From contig CALUTQ010000001.1 of NCBI GenBank assembly GCA_944323745.1, forward strand, positions 186,001 through 250,000: a stretch of 64,000 bases of DNA. Reading direction: 5' to 3'. Position 1 is the first letter of the stretch, and each line of letters starts with the position of its first letter. Below the pieces are notes generated by a model. That model made no database searches. It saw only the letters and a list, made by a program, of their open reading frames with translations, and was not told where the DNA came from. Origin of the DNA: Candidatus Avelusimicrobium pullarium (GTDB lineage Bacteria; Elusimicrobiota; Elusimicrobia; Elusimicrobiales; Elusimicrobiaceae). Positions 32,167-44,377 of the stretch are shown one piece after another. A program made the position numbers and the translations under genes.

Positions 32167-33269
32167 TATTTTAATTCTTTATAAATTTCCAAATATTTTT
32201 GTTCCGGCTCCGGATAATAGGTTTGCATTCTTTTGCGGGAAGCTTTGCCCATTTTAAGGCGCAAATCTTTATTTTCCGTTAATTCCGCCATTAATACGCT
32301 TAAAAGCATTGAATCTTTAGTATTACATACAAAGCCATTTTCTCCGTGGTGGACAACAAGAGGCATATCACCTGCTTTGCTGACAATAGCCGGTAGGCCG
32401 CAGGAACAGGCTTCAAGCAGGGCCATAGGCAGGCTTTCTATGGAAGAAGGCAACACAAAAACATCCGCCGCAGCAAGCAAGGGGGCCACATCAGCCACTT
32501 CTCCCGTCAATAAAACGGCTTGTTCTATGTTTTTTTGACGAATAAGTTCCTGTAATGTTTGTTTTTCGGGACCGTCCCCGACTAAAACAAGGTGCACTTG
32601 CGGGTTGCGTTTATATACAGAAGAAAACGCTTCCAACAACATTTTATGATTTTTCTCCGCAGAAAGTCTGGCAACAGAAATAAAAATCACATTTTCGTCC
32701 GTCCAGCCATATTTGCTGCGTAGGGTATGCCGAATGTCTTCCGACGGGGAAAAATGCTGTAAATCTACCCCGTTGCAAATCAGGCGGAGTTTTTCTTGCG
32801 GATATTTCTGCTTATTTTTTAAAAAATCGGCCGTAGAACGCGATTCCGCGCACGAAAGGTCATCTTCCTGATTTAAGGCCCTGTCCAATAAACGCAATAA
32901 ATAGTTTTTTTGAGACAAGTCAAAATGCGGGGTCGTAACCAGTTTAAACGAAACACGCCTTTTAGCCAAACGGCAAAATAAAATGCCCCTGTATAAAAAG
33001 GCGTGTACAATATGGGGGGAAAACATTTCTATTTCTTTAATCAATCGGGCCAAGGCGCCGGCGTTTTCCAGCGGGCTGAATTTAGCAGAGAGATCTAAAG
33101 AAAGAACGTCAAAACCTTGTCGCAATAAGTCTTGCCCGACGGGGCCCAACGGTTTAAGGGAAATAATTTTGACGGTATGCCCCGCTTTTTGCGCAGCACA
33201 CACCAAGCGGCGCAAGGCTGTTTCCGCTCCGCCGGTTTCTGTTGAGGTAGAAACATATAAAATATTCAT
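32166..33269 (-). CDS. GT4-family glycosyltransferase
   Basis: Retaining GT-B glycosyltransferase, probably in surface polysaccharide assembly. 367 residues; N-terminal donor-independent domain with STETGGAETALRRLV, C-terminal domain with SVARLSAEKNHKMLLEAF, GDGPEKQTLQEL and the nucleotide-sugar E-x7-E region PSSIESLPMALLEACSCGLPAI. No signal peptide. A TATAAT lies 9 bp before its ATG, so the leader is only a few bases. Acceptor and donor cannot be predicted. Confidence 0.88.
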   Translation of the reverse strand: MNILYVSTSTETGGAETALRRLVCAAQKAGHTVKIISLKPLGPVGQDLLRQGFDVLSLDLSAKFSPLENAGALARLIKEIEMFSPHIVHAFLYRGILFCRLAKRRVSFKLVTTPHFDLSQKNYLLRLLDRALNQEDDLSCAESRSTADFLKNKQKYPQEKLRLICNGVDLQHFSPSEDIRHTLRSKYGWTDENVIFISVARLSAEKNHKMLLEAFSSVYKRNPQVHLVLVGDGPEKQTLQELIRQKNIEQAVLLTGEVADVAPLLAAADVFVLPSSIESLPMALLEACSCGLPAIVSKAGDMPLVVHHGENGFVCNTKDSMLLSVLMAELTENKDLRLKMGKASRKRMQTYYPEPEQKYLEIYKELK

Positions 33270-33318
33270 TGTGTACTTATTATATCAAAGTAAAAGAGAC
33301 ACAAAACACTGTTTTGAC

Positions 33319-33348
33319 AAAAAAAGGGCGCCGCTAAGCGCCCTTTTT
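33319..33348. terminator. Terminator of the oxygen-defence operon
   Basis: Stem aaaaagggcgc / gcgcccttttt with a 6-nt loop, 15 bp after the rubredoxin stop on the minus strand. Confidence 0.88.
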
Positions 33349-33362
33349 AAAGCAGACAAAAC

Positions 33363-33521
33363 TTACTCAGCCGCTTTAAACTGATCCTTGCCTACACCGC
33401 AGACGGGGCAGGTCCAATCAGCCGGCAAATCTTCAAACTTCGTTCCGGCGGCAATACCGTGTTCGGGGTCGCCCACGGCCGGATCATAAGTATAACCGCA
33501 CACTTCGCATACGTATTTCAT
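33363..33521 (-). CDS. Rubredoxin
   Basis: 52-residue iron electron carrier. Both CxxCG knuckles are present: [10 protein letters not shown] at residue 5 and [11 protein letters not shown] at residue 38. Ribosome site aggagg 9 bp upstream of ATG 33521. It is the last gene of the operon with flavin reductase, FprA and superoxide reductase and would feed electrons to the latter two. Confidence 0.95.
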   Translation of the reverse strand: MKYVCEVCGYTYDPAVGDPEHGIAAGTKFEDLPADWTCPVCGVGKDQFKAAE

Positions 33522-33553
33522 AAAACAACCTCCTGAAAGATTTTAAATGTATT

Positions 33554-34069
33554 TTAGGCGTGGGTTGCCCCTTTCGGCGCTTTGCCTTTAATGACCGTAT
33601 GATAATATTCATAGGTCATAGGCGCGGCGTGCGGGTCGTGACAGCACTGCGCGTCTTTTACCTCTCCGACGAACAGTGTATGGGTTCCCACGTCTAATGT
33701 TTGTTCTACTTGTACTTCCAAAAAACTGAGCGTATTTTCTTTAACAATCGGGCAGCCCAATTTGCCGCGCGCAATATTCAAACCGGCAAACTTGTCAAAT
33801 GTTCTGCCCGTGCGAAAGCCAAAACGCCCGATAAACGGCAAATCCGCCGTTTGAGAAAGCGGCATAGCAGCAAAGACACGGCTTTTGGAAATTAACTCGT
33901 GGCTTAAGCTTTCTTTATTTACGGAAATAGCCACCTTCGGCGGCTGTGCCGTAACCTGAAAGACGGTGTTTACAATCATACCGTTGTCTTTGCCTTCATA
34001 CGATGAAGTAACAATATACAAACCGTATGTAATAAACCCAAGCCCAGTTACAATTTCTTGGTCGGTCAT
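33554..34069 (-). CDS. Flavin reductase-like protein (FMN-binding split barrel)
   Basis: 171 residues of the flavin reductase-like superfamily: GLGFITYGLYIVTS, NGMIVNTVFQVTAQPPKVAISVNKES near the N terminus, where FMN binds, and HTLFVGEVKDAQ near the C terminus. Related domains reduce rubredoxin or are fused to rubredoxin in other anaerobes. Placed 12 bp after fprA and 32 bp before rubredoxin, it is a plausible NAD(P)H:rubredoxin link; this role is inference. Confidence 0.85.
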   Translation of the reverse strand: MTDQEIVTGLGFITYGLYIVTSSYEGKDNGMIVNTVFQVTAQPPKVAISVNKESLSHELISKSRVFAAMPLSQTADLPFIGRFGFRTGRTFDKFAGLNIARGKLGCPIVKENTLSFLEVQVEQTLDVGTHTLFVGEVKDAQCCHDPHAAPMTYEYYHTVIKGKAPKGATHA

Positions 34070-34081
34070 ATTACCTCTATT

Positions 34082-35269
34082 TTAGCTTTTCGGCAATTTT
34101 TTGCTTACGGCCAAGCCCAAATCGCGGCAGGCGGCAAGCACTTTTTCATCGGGCACAAATTTTGACGACACCACCGGCGCCACTTGTTCAACATTCATTG
34201 CTTTAAGTGTGTCTGCCAGTGCATTTACCGGCCCCGGGTTCCACCCGTAAGAGCCGAAAGCGCCGCCGACTAAATATTTCTTTTTAAGGCCTTTTAAATA
34301 GCAAAGCACGTCAGCCATCGCAGGGAAAATTTCCGAGTTCAGCACCGGCGAGCCGATTACCAAGGCGCTTCTGTCCAACAGTTCCGTGGCCACGTCGCTG
34401 CGATGGGAAGAATGCATAGACATCATTTTTACTTCCGTGCCGCCCTGGCGAAGGCCTTCTGTTACATATTCAGCCATCATCTGTGTGCTGCCCCACATCG
34501 TGTCATACACCACAATAGCCTTGTTTTTAGGCGCCTGCGTGGCCCATTTAGCGTATAAATTAATAATTTTAGCGGGATCTTTACGCCACACAAACCCGTG
34601 ATCCGGCGCAATAATTTTGGGAGAGAGCCCCATTTTTTTAACACTGTCTAAAAAGCGCAGCACAATATCGGAATAAGGAAGCACGATATTGGCATAATAT
34701 TTTTCCGCCTCATAGAGCCAAAGGCGTTCTTCATTTTCGTCGTCAAACAGCTTGCTGGTGGCATAGTGCATACCAAACACGTCGTTGGTAAACAAGATGT
34801 TTTCTTTTTCCAAATAAGAAAACATACTGTCGGGCCAATGCAGCATACGTGCTTCCACAAAAGAAATCGTATCGCCGCCCACATCAATGCGGTCGCCGGT
34901 TTTGACGACTTTCATTTCAAAATTCGGATGCAGCTGGGCGGTTAAATTTTTCTGCCCCATATCCGAACAATAAATTTCCTTCGGTTCTATGGCAGCCACT
35001 GCCTGCGGCAAAGCGCCGCTGTGGTCCATTTCCGCGTGGTTGGAAATAATAATTTCAATCTTTTTAGGGTCAATTACGCTGGAAATACGGGCCATCATTT
35101 CCGGATAAAATTCTTTTTTAACCGTGTCAATTAAGGTGGGTTTTTCGCTCAACACCAAAAAAGCATTATACGTTGTGCCGCGTTTGGTGGAATAACCGTG
35201 AAAATCGCGAATGTTCCAGTCTATGGCTCCTACCCAGTATACTTTATCGGTAATTTTAACCGCCTGCAT
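34082..35269 (-). CDS. fprA: A-type flavoprotein, rubredoxin:oxygen (or NO) oxidoreductase
   Basis: Reduces O2 to water (and often NO) with electrons from rubredoxin. 395 residues: N-terminal metallo-beta-lactamase-like diiron domain with HAEMDHSG (ligands H, E, D, H), further His in RMLHWPDSMF and PDHGFVW, then a flavodoxin domain from about residue 250 (VVYDTMWGSTQMMAEYV). There is no fused rubredoxin or reductase domain, so it depends on the separate genes next door. Confidence 0.94.
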   Translation of the reverse strand: MQAVKITDKVYWVGAIDWNIRDFHGYSTKRGTTYNAFLVLSEKPTLIDTVKKEFYPEMMARISSVIDPKKIEIIISNHAEMDHSGALPQAVAAIEPKEIYCSDMGQKNLTAQLHPNFEMKVVKTGDRIDVGGDTISFVEARMLHWPDSMFSYLEKENILFTNDVFGMHYATSKLFDDENEERLWLYEAEKYYANIVLPYSDIVLRFLDSVKKMGLSPKIIAPDHGFVWRKDPAKIINLYAKWATQAPKNKAIVVYDTMWGSTQMMAEYVTEGLRQGGTEVKMMSMHSSHRSDVATELLDRSALVIGSPVLNSEIFPAMADVLCYLKGLKKKYLVGGAFGSYGWNPGPVNALADTLKAMNVEQVAPVVSSKFVPDEKVLAACRDLGLAVSKKLPKS

Positions 35270-35296
35270 AAATTCTCCTTTCCCGTGTAGTCAAGC

Positions 35297-35319
35297 CCGT
35301 CCCCCTGTATGGGGGACGG
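35297..35319. promoter_or_regulatory. Intergenic hairpin between superoxide reductase and fprA
   Basis: Perfect 9-bp stem ccgtccccc / gggggacgg with a 5-nt loop and no T-run. It may stabilise or process the mRNA instead of ending it. Confidence 0.5.
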
Positions 35320-35326
35320 ACATAAA

Positions 35327-35710
35327 TTAGTTTTCTTTTTCCCACAAACCGTGCAAATTGCAATATTCGCGGGCGGTTACTTTGTCGGCAGCACATTTAA
35401 AGGTAGCTTCCGGCGCATCACCGGGTTTTAAATATTTGCGCTGTACACGGCCGCAGGAAGTAATCAGCTCAATCCATTCAATATAATGCGCTTCCAACAT
35501 AGGATGTGCCACGGAACCGACGGTTACTTTATAGCCGCCTTCCACTTTTTCAATGACCGGAACGTGTTTTTCCGTCGCGGCATCGGTAGTACCGGCCACC
35601 TGTTTTTCCATCGGCTGGCCGCAGCAGACCAATTCCCCTTTGGCGCCGTGAATCACTTCCACTATGTTTCCACAAACTTTGCATTTGTAAATTTCATTGC
35701 GTTGCGTCAT
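35327..35710 (-). CDS. dfx: Desulfoferrodoxin (superoxide reductase)
   Basis: Reduces superoxide to peroxide without making O2, typical of anaerobes. 127 residues, two-iron form: the N-terminal desulforedoxin site CKVCG and CCGQPM binds the first iron; the catalytic Fe(His)4Cys site is in [20 protein letters not shown] and CNLHGLW. First gene of the operon, with a promoter and inverted repeat upstream. Confidence 0.95.
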   Translation of the reverse strand: MTQRNEIYKCKVCGNIVEVIHGAKGELVCCGQPMEKQVAGTTDAATEKHVPVIEKVEGGYKVTVGSVAHPMLEAHYIEWIELITSCGRVQRKYLKPGDAPEATFKCAADKVTAREYCNLHGLWEKEN

Positions 35711-35728
35711 AATATGCTCCCTTTTCTG

Positions 35729-35764
35729 CCGGTTTATAAGACATTACGGCTAAATATAAACCGG
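35729..35764. promoter_or_regulatory. Inverted repeat in the superoxide reductase leader
   Basis: CCGGTTTATA, 16-bp spacer, TATAAACCGG: a perfect 10-bp dyad. The minus-strand TATAAT at 35779-35774 puts the start point near 35767, so the repeat lies at about +3 to +38, either an operator or a 5' UTR stem. Confidence 0.55.
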
Positions 35765-35773
35765 ATATATTGT

Positions 35774-35779
35774 ATTATA
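35774..35779 (-). promoter_or_regulatory. -10 box of oxygen-defence operon
   Basis: Minus-strand TATAAT; no strong -35 could be found, which would suit an activator- or repressor-controlled promoter. Confidence 0.45.
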
Positions 35780-36080
35780 CCTTGTTTATTCATTAAAAAT
35801 ACATATATATAAATGAAAAACAAGTAAATAAGAATTTTTCTTATTTATTATACTATATTTAACCGTCACTGTATTATAAAATCTTTCTGCTTTTTGTAAA
35901 TCATAAAAAAGTAATTAGAAGCCGATAAAAACTGTGGATAACTCCGTTTTTTTATTTTTTACGGTTAAATCAATAAATTTTAAATTTTAGGGTTCGGGAA
36001 GGGGTAAGTAGCCGTTTTTTAAAAAAATTAAAATTTAAAGCCTTTTTAGTTTTTCAATGCCAAAACGGCTTTTTTTGTTA
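35780..36080. other. AT-rich interval upstream of dnaA (possible unwinding region)
   Basis: Gene-free, strongly A/T-rich, with one perfect DnaA box TGTGGATAA at 35933-35941. It separates mostly minus-strand genes from mostly plus-strand genes, the arrangement expected at an origin. Confidence 0.55.
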
Positions 36081-36109
36081 TTGACGGTTTGTTAAATAAT
36101 TGATAATAT
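36081..36109 (+). promoter_or_regulatory. Promoter of dnaA
   Basis: TTGACG (36081-36086), 17-bp spacer, TAATAT (36104-36109). A start near 36116 leaves a 26-nt leader to the GTG at 36142. Confidence 0.6.
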
Positions 36110-36141
36110 TAAATATATCTTATTTTGGACGGAAAACAGCA

Positions 36142-37509
36142 GTGGACTCTCTATCTAACAACGAAGTTCTTACTCCGATATTTACCGAAATAGAAACTAT
36201 CCTCGGCAAAGATACCTATGATATGTGGTTACGGCCTGCTTCTTTTAATTTGGAAGGGCAGACGCTGACCATTACCCTGCCCAATCAATTTTGGCAACAA
36301 ACCATCAAAAACCGCTACGAACATATTATAAAAGACGCTTTTTTAAAACATACGGGTATGGATATTGCCGTTTTGTACGTTATTAACAAAATACAAGATC
36401 CGGTACAAACCGTGCTGCAGGAAGCGCAGCAACCGGTAATGCAAGCTGCACCCGTCATCAGAAAAAATCCGTTTCCGGCGCGTTTAAATTCTTCGTATCG
36501 TTTTGATAATTTTATTGAGTCTCCTTCCAACCGTTTTGCTTATAAAGCGGCCCAGGCTGTAGTCAATAAACTGGGTAACCGCGAAAATAACCCGCTGGTT
36601 ATTTATTCCACCCCGGGTTTGGGCAAAACACACTTACTGCACGCCATAGGCAATCAAATTTTACAACAAAACCCGGGTGCGCGCGTGCTGTATATGTCCG
36701 GGGAAGAATTTGTCAGCGAATATATTGAGGCTTTGCAAAACAAATCTTCCGAAAGTTTCCGTAAAAAATACCGCTCATTAGATTGTTTTTTAATGGACGA
36801 TATTCAGTTTGTGGCCGGCAAATCAGCCAGCGAGCTGGAATTTTTCTATACCTTTAATGCTTTGTTTGAAAGCCGCAAGCAAATTGTCTTGTCTTCCGAC
36901 CGCACACCGCAGCAGTTAGACTTGGACGAACGTCTTTCATCCCGTCTGCTCTCGGGCATTATTACCGAAATTAAAAAACCTAATTTAGAAACGCGTATCG
37001 CCATTTTACGCCAAAAAAGAGATTCTATTAATTTTGACATTGGCGATGACGTTATCTCTTTTATAGCAGAAGGCATCCAAACCAACATCCGTGAACTGGA
37101 AGGTTCTTTATTCAGACTGGTGTCTTACTGCAGTACACACGGGGTTATTCCCACAATACCTATTGCCAAAGAACTGCTGGCCGATATTTTAACACAGGAA
37201 GAAGAACGGCTGGCGGTAAACGTAAATGCCATTAAAAAAGTGGTAGGCAAACATTTTAAAATTGATATGGAAGATTTTGTTTCCAAACGTAAAACACAGT
37301 CGGTGGCGTGGCCGCGGCAAATAGCTATGTTTTTGGCCACGGAACTGACTGATTTGTCTTTGCCGGAAATCGGGCGGGAATTCAACCGCGACCACAGTAC
37401 GGTCGTACACGCGCGTGATTTGGTAAAAGACAAAGTTAAGGCTGATCCTTTTTTTGCCGCTGAAATTAATCAAATTATCAGTGATATAAAAACTGTGGAT
37501 AAAAAATAA
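36142..37509 (+). CDS. dnaA: Chromosomal replication initiator DnaA
   Basis: Binds DnaA boxes and melts oriC. 455 residues from the GTG at 36142. Domain I at the N terminus ([12 protein letters not shown]), AAA+ domain with Walker [14 protein letters not shown] and Walker [14 protein letters not shown], and domain IV with the DnaA signature [17 protein letters not shown] chose GTG because GGACGG lies upstream and the earlier in-frame start at 36100 would precede the predicted transcription start. Its last codons contain a DnaA box. Confidence 0.97.
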   Translation: MDSLSNNEVLTPIFTEIETILGKDTYDMWLRPASFNLEGQTLTITLPNQFWQQTIKNRYEHIIKDAFLKHTGMDIAVLYVINKIQDPVQTVLQEAQQPVMQAAPVIRKNPFPARLNSSYRFDNFIESPSNRFAYKAAQAVVNKLGNRENNPLVIYSTPGLGKTHLLHAIGNQILQQNPGARVLYMSGEEFVSEYIEALQNKSSESFRKKYRSLDCFLMDDIQFVAGKSASELEFFYTFNALFESRKQIVLSSDRTPQQLDLDERLSSRLLSGIITEIKKPNLETRIAILRQKRDSINFDIGDDVISFIAEGIQTNIRELEGSLFRLVSYCSTHGVIPTIPIAKELLADILTQEEERLAVNVNAIKKVVGKHFKIDMEDFVSKRKTQSVAWPRQIAMFLATELTDLSLPEIGREFNRDHSTVVHARDLVKDKVKADPFFAAEINQIISDIKTVDKK

Positions 37510-37601
37510 AAATCGGTGGATAAAAAAGGGATAAGTTTAAAAAAGCGGTCATAAAAAAAATAAATGTGCATAATGTTAAAGAATAAAAAGAGTTATGCAC
37601 A
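37494..37601. promoter_or_regulatory. DnaA-box cluster in the dnaA-dnaN interval (candidate oriC)
   Basis: TGTGGATAA at 37494-37502 (inside the dnaA end), one-mismatch ggtggataa at 37515-37523, TGTGCATAA at 37565-37573, and TTATGCACA at 37593-37601, in A-rich DNA. The last two form an inverted pair. Confidence 0.7.
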
Positions 37602-37676
37602 GAATAAAAAAAGATTTGTAGAGGGAAATAAACAAAATCCACATTATTAACAGGACATATTAATAGGATTAAAAAT

Positions 37677-38786
37677 ATGAAGATAAATATTACTAAAGAA
37701 ACCCTTTTGGAAGGAATTCAGGTTATTTCCGCGGGTGTTGCTTCCCGTACAACAATGCCTATTTTACACAACTTTTTGATGGAAACGCAGGGAAATAAAA
37801 TTAAGCTGGTTCGCACGGATATGGAAATGGCCGTTGTACACTATATTACGGCTGAAGTGGAAGAAGAAGGCAGTTTAACGATACCGACTAAAGAATTTTC
37901 TGAAATCATCAAAAATCTGCCCGACGGCAAAGAGATTAATCTTTTTACCGGCGAAAACAATAAATTTCACATTAAATCGGGCAAGAGTAAATTTTGGGTA
38001 ATCGGTACGCCTAAAACGGAATATCCGCCGATTCCCGAAATTGAAAAAACAGGCAGTATTTCGTTAAACCCGCTTACGCTGCAAAATATGATAGACAAAA
38101 CGGCGTTTTCTGCCTCTACGCAGGAAACACGTTATATTTTAAACGGTTTATTGTGGAACAATACGTCTGAAAAATTTGAAGTAGTCGCTACCGACGGCGG
38201 CCGTTTGGCCGTAGCCAGCCACGCCGCCTTGCCCGATTCCGGCGAATTTAAAATTATTATTCCGACCAAAATTTTAAATGAAGTGGTGCGTTTTATTTCG
38301 TTGGCTAAACCGGATAAAGACAGCCAAATTCATATCAATGTGGCGTCCAACCAAGTCAGCTTTGAATTAAATGAAACGACATTTATTTCCCGTTTAATTG
38401 AAGGAAATTTTCCCAATTACAAACAGGTAATTCCCACTAAACGGAATTTTGCATTTGAAGTATTTACCAAAGAATTGCTGGCATCCACCCGCCGTGCGGC
38501 TTTGTGCTCGGGCGAGTTTGGAAGCACGGTCAAATTTCATATGCAGGAAAATACGCTTACCGTATCTTCCAATTCACAAAATATGGAATTTACCGATGAA
38601 CTGCCCATTGAATATACGCAGGAAGCGTTTGACTGTGCGTTCAATCCGCAATACATTATTGACGTGTTAAAGAACATCGGCAGTGAAAAAGTGGCTTTTG
38701 CTTTTGTGAATGCCTCTCAGCCGGTATTAATTGAACCCGTCGGGCAGGAAAATTTGAAATACGTAATTATGCCGGTGCGGATCTAA
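37677..38786 (+). CDS. dnaN: DNA polymerase III beta subunit (sliding clamp)
   Basis: Ring-shaped processivity clamp. 369 residues with three repeated clamp domains; N terminus MKINITKETLLEGIQVI, conserved ATDGGRLAVASH in the middle and the typical final PVRI. Separated from dnaA by 167 bp holding DnaA boxes. Confidence 0.98.
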   Translation: MKINITKETLLEGIQVISAGVASRTTMPILHNFLMETQGNKIKLVRTDMEMAVVHYITAEVEEEGSLTIPTKEFSEIIKNLPDGKEINLFTGENNKFHIKSGKSKFWVIGTPKTEYPPIPEIEKTGSISLNPLTLQNMIDKTAFSASTQETRYILNGLLWNNTSEKFEVVATDGGRLAVASHAALPDSGEFKIIIPTKILNEVVRFISLAKPDKDSQIHINVASNQVSFELNETTFISRLIEGNFPNYKQVIPTKRNFAFEVFTKELLASTRRAALCSGEFGSTVKFHMQENTLTVSSNSQNMEFTDELPIEYTQEAFDCAFNPQYIIDVLKNIGSEKVAFAFVNASQPVLIEPVGQENLKYVIMPVRI

Positions 38787-38789
38787 CCT

Positions 38790-41571
<2,782 letters not shown>

Positions 41572-41635
41572 TTTTATCCCCGCTCTTTGCGGGCGGGGAA
41601 CAGATTTGAACGGTTTAACAGGAGTTTAAAAAACA

Positions 41636-44167
41636 ATGAGCGAAGAATTAACCGGCGCGGCCCAAGAGCCGCAGCAAAACAATGTAGATTTGTTCGGTAA
41701 TATCCAACAACGCGATATCGCCAACGAAATGCGCTCCTATTACATTGATTACGCAATGAGCGTTATCGTGGGGCGCGCATTGCCCGATGTGCGTGACGGC
41801 CTGAAACCCGTGCATCGCCGCGTGCTTTATTCTATGAACGAAATGGGGCTCAAATACAACAAGCCCTATAAGAAATCGGCCCGTGTGGTAGGCGATGTGC
41901 TGGGTAAATATCACCCGCACGGCGATACAGCCGTGTATGACACGCTGGTGCGTATGGTGCAGGACTTTTCGCTGCGCCAGCCGCTGATTGACGGACAGGG
42001 AAACTTCGGTTCTATTGACGGAGACTCCGCCGCCGCAATGCGTTATACCGAATGCCGCCTGCAGCACATTGCCGATGAAATGTTAAACGATTTGGACAAA
42101 GACACCGTCAAAATGATTCCCAACTACGACGGTTCTTTGATGGAGCCTTCCGTGCTGCCGGCCAAGCTGCCGGCCCTGCTGGTAAACGGTTCCTCCGGTA
42201 TTGCCGTAGGTATGGCCACCAACATTCCCACCCACAACCTGGGGGAAGTGTGCGACGGCATCATCGCCTACATTAAAAACCCGGCCATTACCACCAAAGA
42301 GATGATGAAAATCATCAAAGGGCCGGACTTCCCGACCGGCGCCTGGATCCGCGGTACCAAAGGTATTTATGAATATTTTGAAACGGGCCGCGGCAGCGTA
42401 AAAGTGCAGGCTTCCACGGAAATTGAAGAAAGAAAAGGCGGCCGTGAAGCCATCATCGTTACGGCTATTCCGTATCAGGTCAACAAAACGGCTTTGATTG
42501 AAAGCATTGTGGCCTTGGTGCGCGACAAAAAGATTACCGATATTTCCGACATTCGCGACGAGTCGGACCGCCGCGGTATGCGTCTGGTCATTGAAATTAA
42601 ACGCGACGGCAATGCACAGGTAGTGCTGAACCATTTGTTTAAACATACCCAGCTGCAAACGTCATTTGCGGTCAATATGCTGGCCATTGTGGACGGACGC
42701 CCCCGCGTGTTGTCCTTAAAAGAGGTAATGCGGGCTTACGTCAAACACCGCCAGGAAGTGGTAACCAACCGCACCAAATTTGACTTAAACAAAGCCCAGC
42801 GCAGAGAGCACATCCTTTCCGGTTTGCTGATTGCCATCGCGCATATGGACGAAGTGGTGGCCATCATTCGCGGCAGTCAGGACGTGCCCGCCGCCAAAGT
42901 AGCGTTGATGAACAAATTTCAGCTTTCGGAAGTGCAGGCTCAGGCTATTTTGGATATGCGCTTGCACCAGTTGACGCAGCTGTCTTCTGCGGCGATTGAG
43001 CAGGAACAAAAAGAGCTCTTAAAACTGATTGCCGAATTGCAGGCCATTTTGGCAGACCCGCAGAAAATTTTGGATATCATCGTCAACGAACTGACCGATT
43101 TGAAGAAAAACTACGGCGACGAACGCCGCACCCAAATCGGCCCGGATATGACGGACTTCTCTATGGAAGACCTCATTGAAAAAGAAGACGTGGTCATTAC
43201 CATTTCCAACGACGGCTATGCCAAACGCATTCCGCTCTCTACCTACAAGAGCCAGAACCGCGGCGGCAAAGGCATTATCGGCGGAAAAACGAAAGAAACA
43301 GACTTTATGGAACATCTGTTCATTACGTCTTCTCACTCCACGATTTTGATGTTCACCAACCGCGGCCGCGTGTTTGCGCTGCGCGCCTTTGAAATTCCCG
43401 AAGGGAACCGTATGTCCAAAGGCAAGGCGTTGGTCAACCTTTTGCAGCTGACCGGCGAAGAAAAAGTAACCTCCGCTCTGGCTATAGAGGACTTTGACCC
43501 CAAGAAACACGATGCCGATACGGAAAAAGCGTACCTGACAATGTGCACCCGTATGGGCAGCATTAAACGTGTGGAGCTTAAAGAATTTGCCAATATACGC
43601 AAGACCGGCATTATTGCCATCGGTTTGGACGAAGGCGACGTGCTGATCAGCGTGCAAATGACCTTCGGCAAGAGCGACATTATCATTGCCACCAAGCACG
43701 GCAAGTCTATCCGCTTTGACGAAAACGAAGTGCGTTCTATGGGCCGTCCGGCCAAAGGCGTGCGCGGTATTGCCTTAGCCAAAGGGGACGAAGTCGTCGG
43801 TATGGAACAAGCACCTAACGACGGCGAACAGCCCGATGTGCTGTCCGTGTGCGAAAACGGCTTTGGCAAACGCACGGAGTTTAGCGAATATAAACGCCAG
43901 CACCGCGGCGGTATGGGCGTCATCACCATTAAAACCAGCGAACGCAACGGTGCGGTCGTAGGCATTAAACTGGTGGACGAAAGCAAAGACCTGATGGTCG
44001 TGACGGAAAAAGGAATGACCATCCGCACCCGCTGCGAAGAAATCCGCTCCGTCGGCCGCAACGCCCAGGGCGTGCGTCTGGTGAAGCTGGAAGAAGGCGA
44101 CAAAATCGCCCGTATTGCTCCTGTTGTAAAAGACGAGCAAGACGAAGAAAACGAAGAAGGGAAATAA
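41636..44167 (+). CDS. gyrA: DNA gyrase subunit A
   Basis: DNA cleavage/rejoining subunit. 843 residues. Winged-helix and tower domain with catalytic Tyr in [10 protein letters not shown], quinolone-determining region [18 protein letters not shown] (Asp and Thr at the usual positions), and a C-terminal six-blade pinwheel with the GyrA-box-like QNRGGKG segment near residue 540. Acidic tail. Follows gyrB by 64 bp; ends in a terminator. Confidence 0.97.
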   Translation: MSEELTGAAQEPQQNNVDLFGNIQQRDIANEMRSYYIDYAMSVIVGRALPDVRDGLKPVHRRVLYSMNEMGLKYNKPYKKSARVVGDVLGKYHPHGDTAVYDTLVRMVQDFSLRQPLIDGQGNFGSIDGDSAAAMRYTECRLQHIADEMLNDLDKDTVKMIPNYDGSLMEPSVLPAKLPALLVNGSSGIAVGMATNIPTHNLGEVCDGIIAYIKNPAITTKEMMKIIKGPDFPTGAWIRGTKGIYEYFETGRGSVKVQASTEIEERKGGREAIIVTAIPYQVNKTALIESIVALVRDKKITDISDIRDESDRRGMRLVIEIKRDGNAQVVLNHLFKHTQLQTSFAVNMLAIVDGRPRVLSLKEVMRAYVKHRQEVVTNRTKFDLNKAQRREHILSGLLIAIAHMDEVVAIIRGSQDVPAAKVALMNKFQLSEVQAQAILDMRLHQLTQLSSAAIEQEQKELLKLIAELQAILADPQKILDIIVNELTDLKKNYGDERRTQIGPDMTDFSMEDLIEKEDVVITISNDGYAKRIPLSTYKSQNRGGKGIIGGKTKETDFMEHLFITSSHSTILMFTNRGRVFALRAFEIPEGNRMSKGKALVNLLQLTGEEKVTSALAIEDFDPKKHDADTEKAYLTMCTRMGSIKRVELKEFANIRKTGIIAIGLDEGDVLISVQMTFGKSDIIIATKHGKSIRFDENEVRSMGRPAKGVRGIALAKGDEVVGMEQAPNDGEQPDVLSVCENGFGKRTEFSEYKRQHRGGMGVITIKTSERNGAVVGIKLVDESKDLMVVTEKGMTIRTRCEEIRSVGRNAQGVRLVKLEEGDKIARIAPVVKDEQDEENEEGK

Positions 44168-44181
44168 TTCCCTGTGCTTTC

Positions 44182-44213
44182 AAAAAACCCGACCGATAAA
44201 GGTCGGGTTTTTT
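44182..44213 (+). terminator. Terminator after gyrA
   Basis: Stem aaaaaacccgacc / ggtcgggtttttt with a 6-nt loop, 14 bp after the gyrA stop. Confidence 0.92.
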
Positions 44214-44305
44214 GTTTTATACTCCGAAGCGTTCTTGCGGGATAAGTGCCCCCGCCCGAACGCGCACGAAAGGGCGCAAAGAACGGTTCCCGTCGGGAAA
44301 TAACA

Positions 44306-44325
44306 TTTTTACCGCGCGGTAAAAA
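44306..44325. promoter_or_regulatory. 20-bp perfect palindrome upstream of the amylase gene
   Basis: TTTTTACCGCGCGGTAAAAA. It ends 5 bp before the -35 of the amylase promoter, a position that suits an activator. Its core TTACCGCGCGGTAA recurs with one change upstream of the ATP synthase operon. Confidence 0.6.
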
Positions 44326-44330
44326 AAGGG

Positions 44331-44359
44331 TTTACTTTTTTCCCGCAAAGTGCTATAAA
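44331..44359 (+). promoter_or_regulatory. Promoter of the amylase gene
   Basis: TTTACT (44331-44336), 17-bp spacer, TATAAA (44354-44359) preceded by TGC (extended -10). Confidence 0.5.
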
Positions 44360-44377
44360 ATAACTAGGGGAATTTGT

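Noticed and set aside
36100-36141. Upstream in-frame start for dnaA
   Set aside because: It overlaps the predicted -10 box and lacks a ribosome site; GTG at 36142 fits better.
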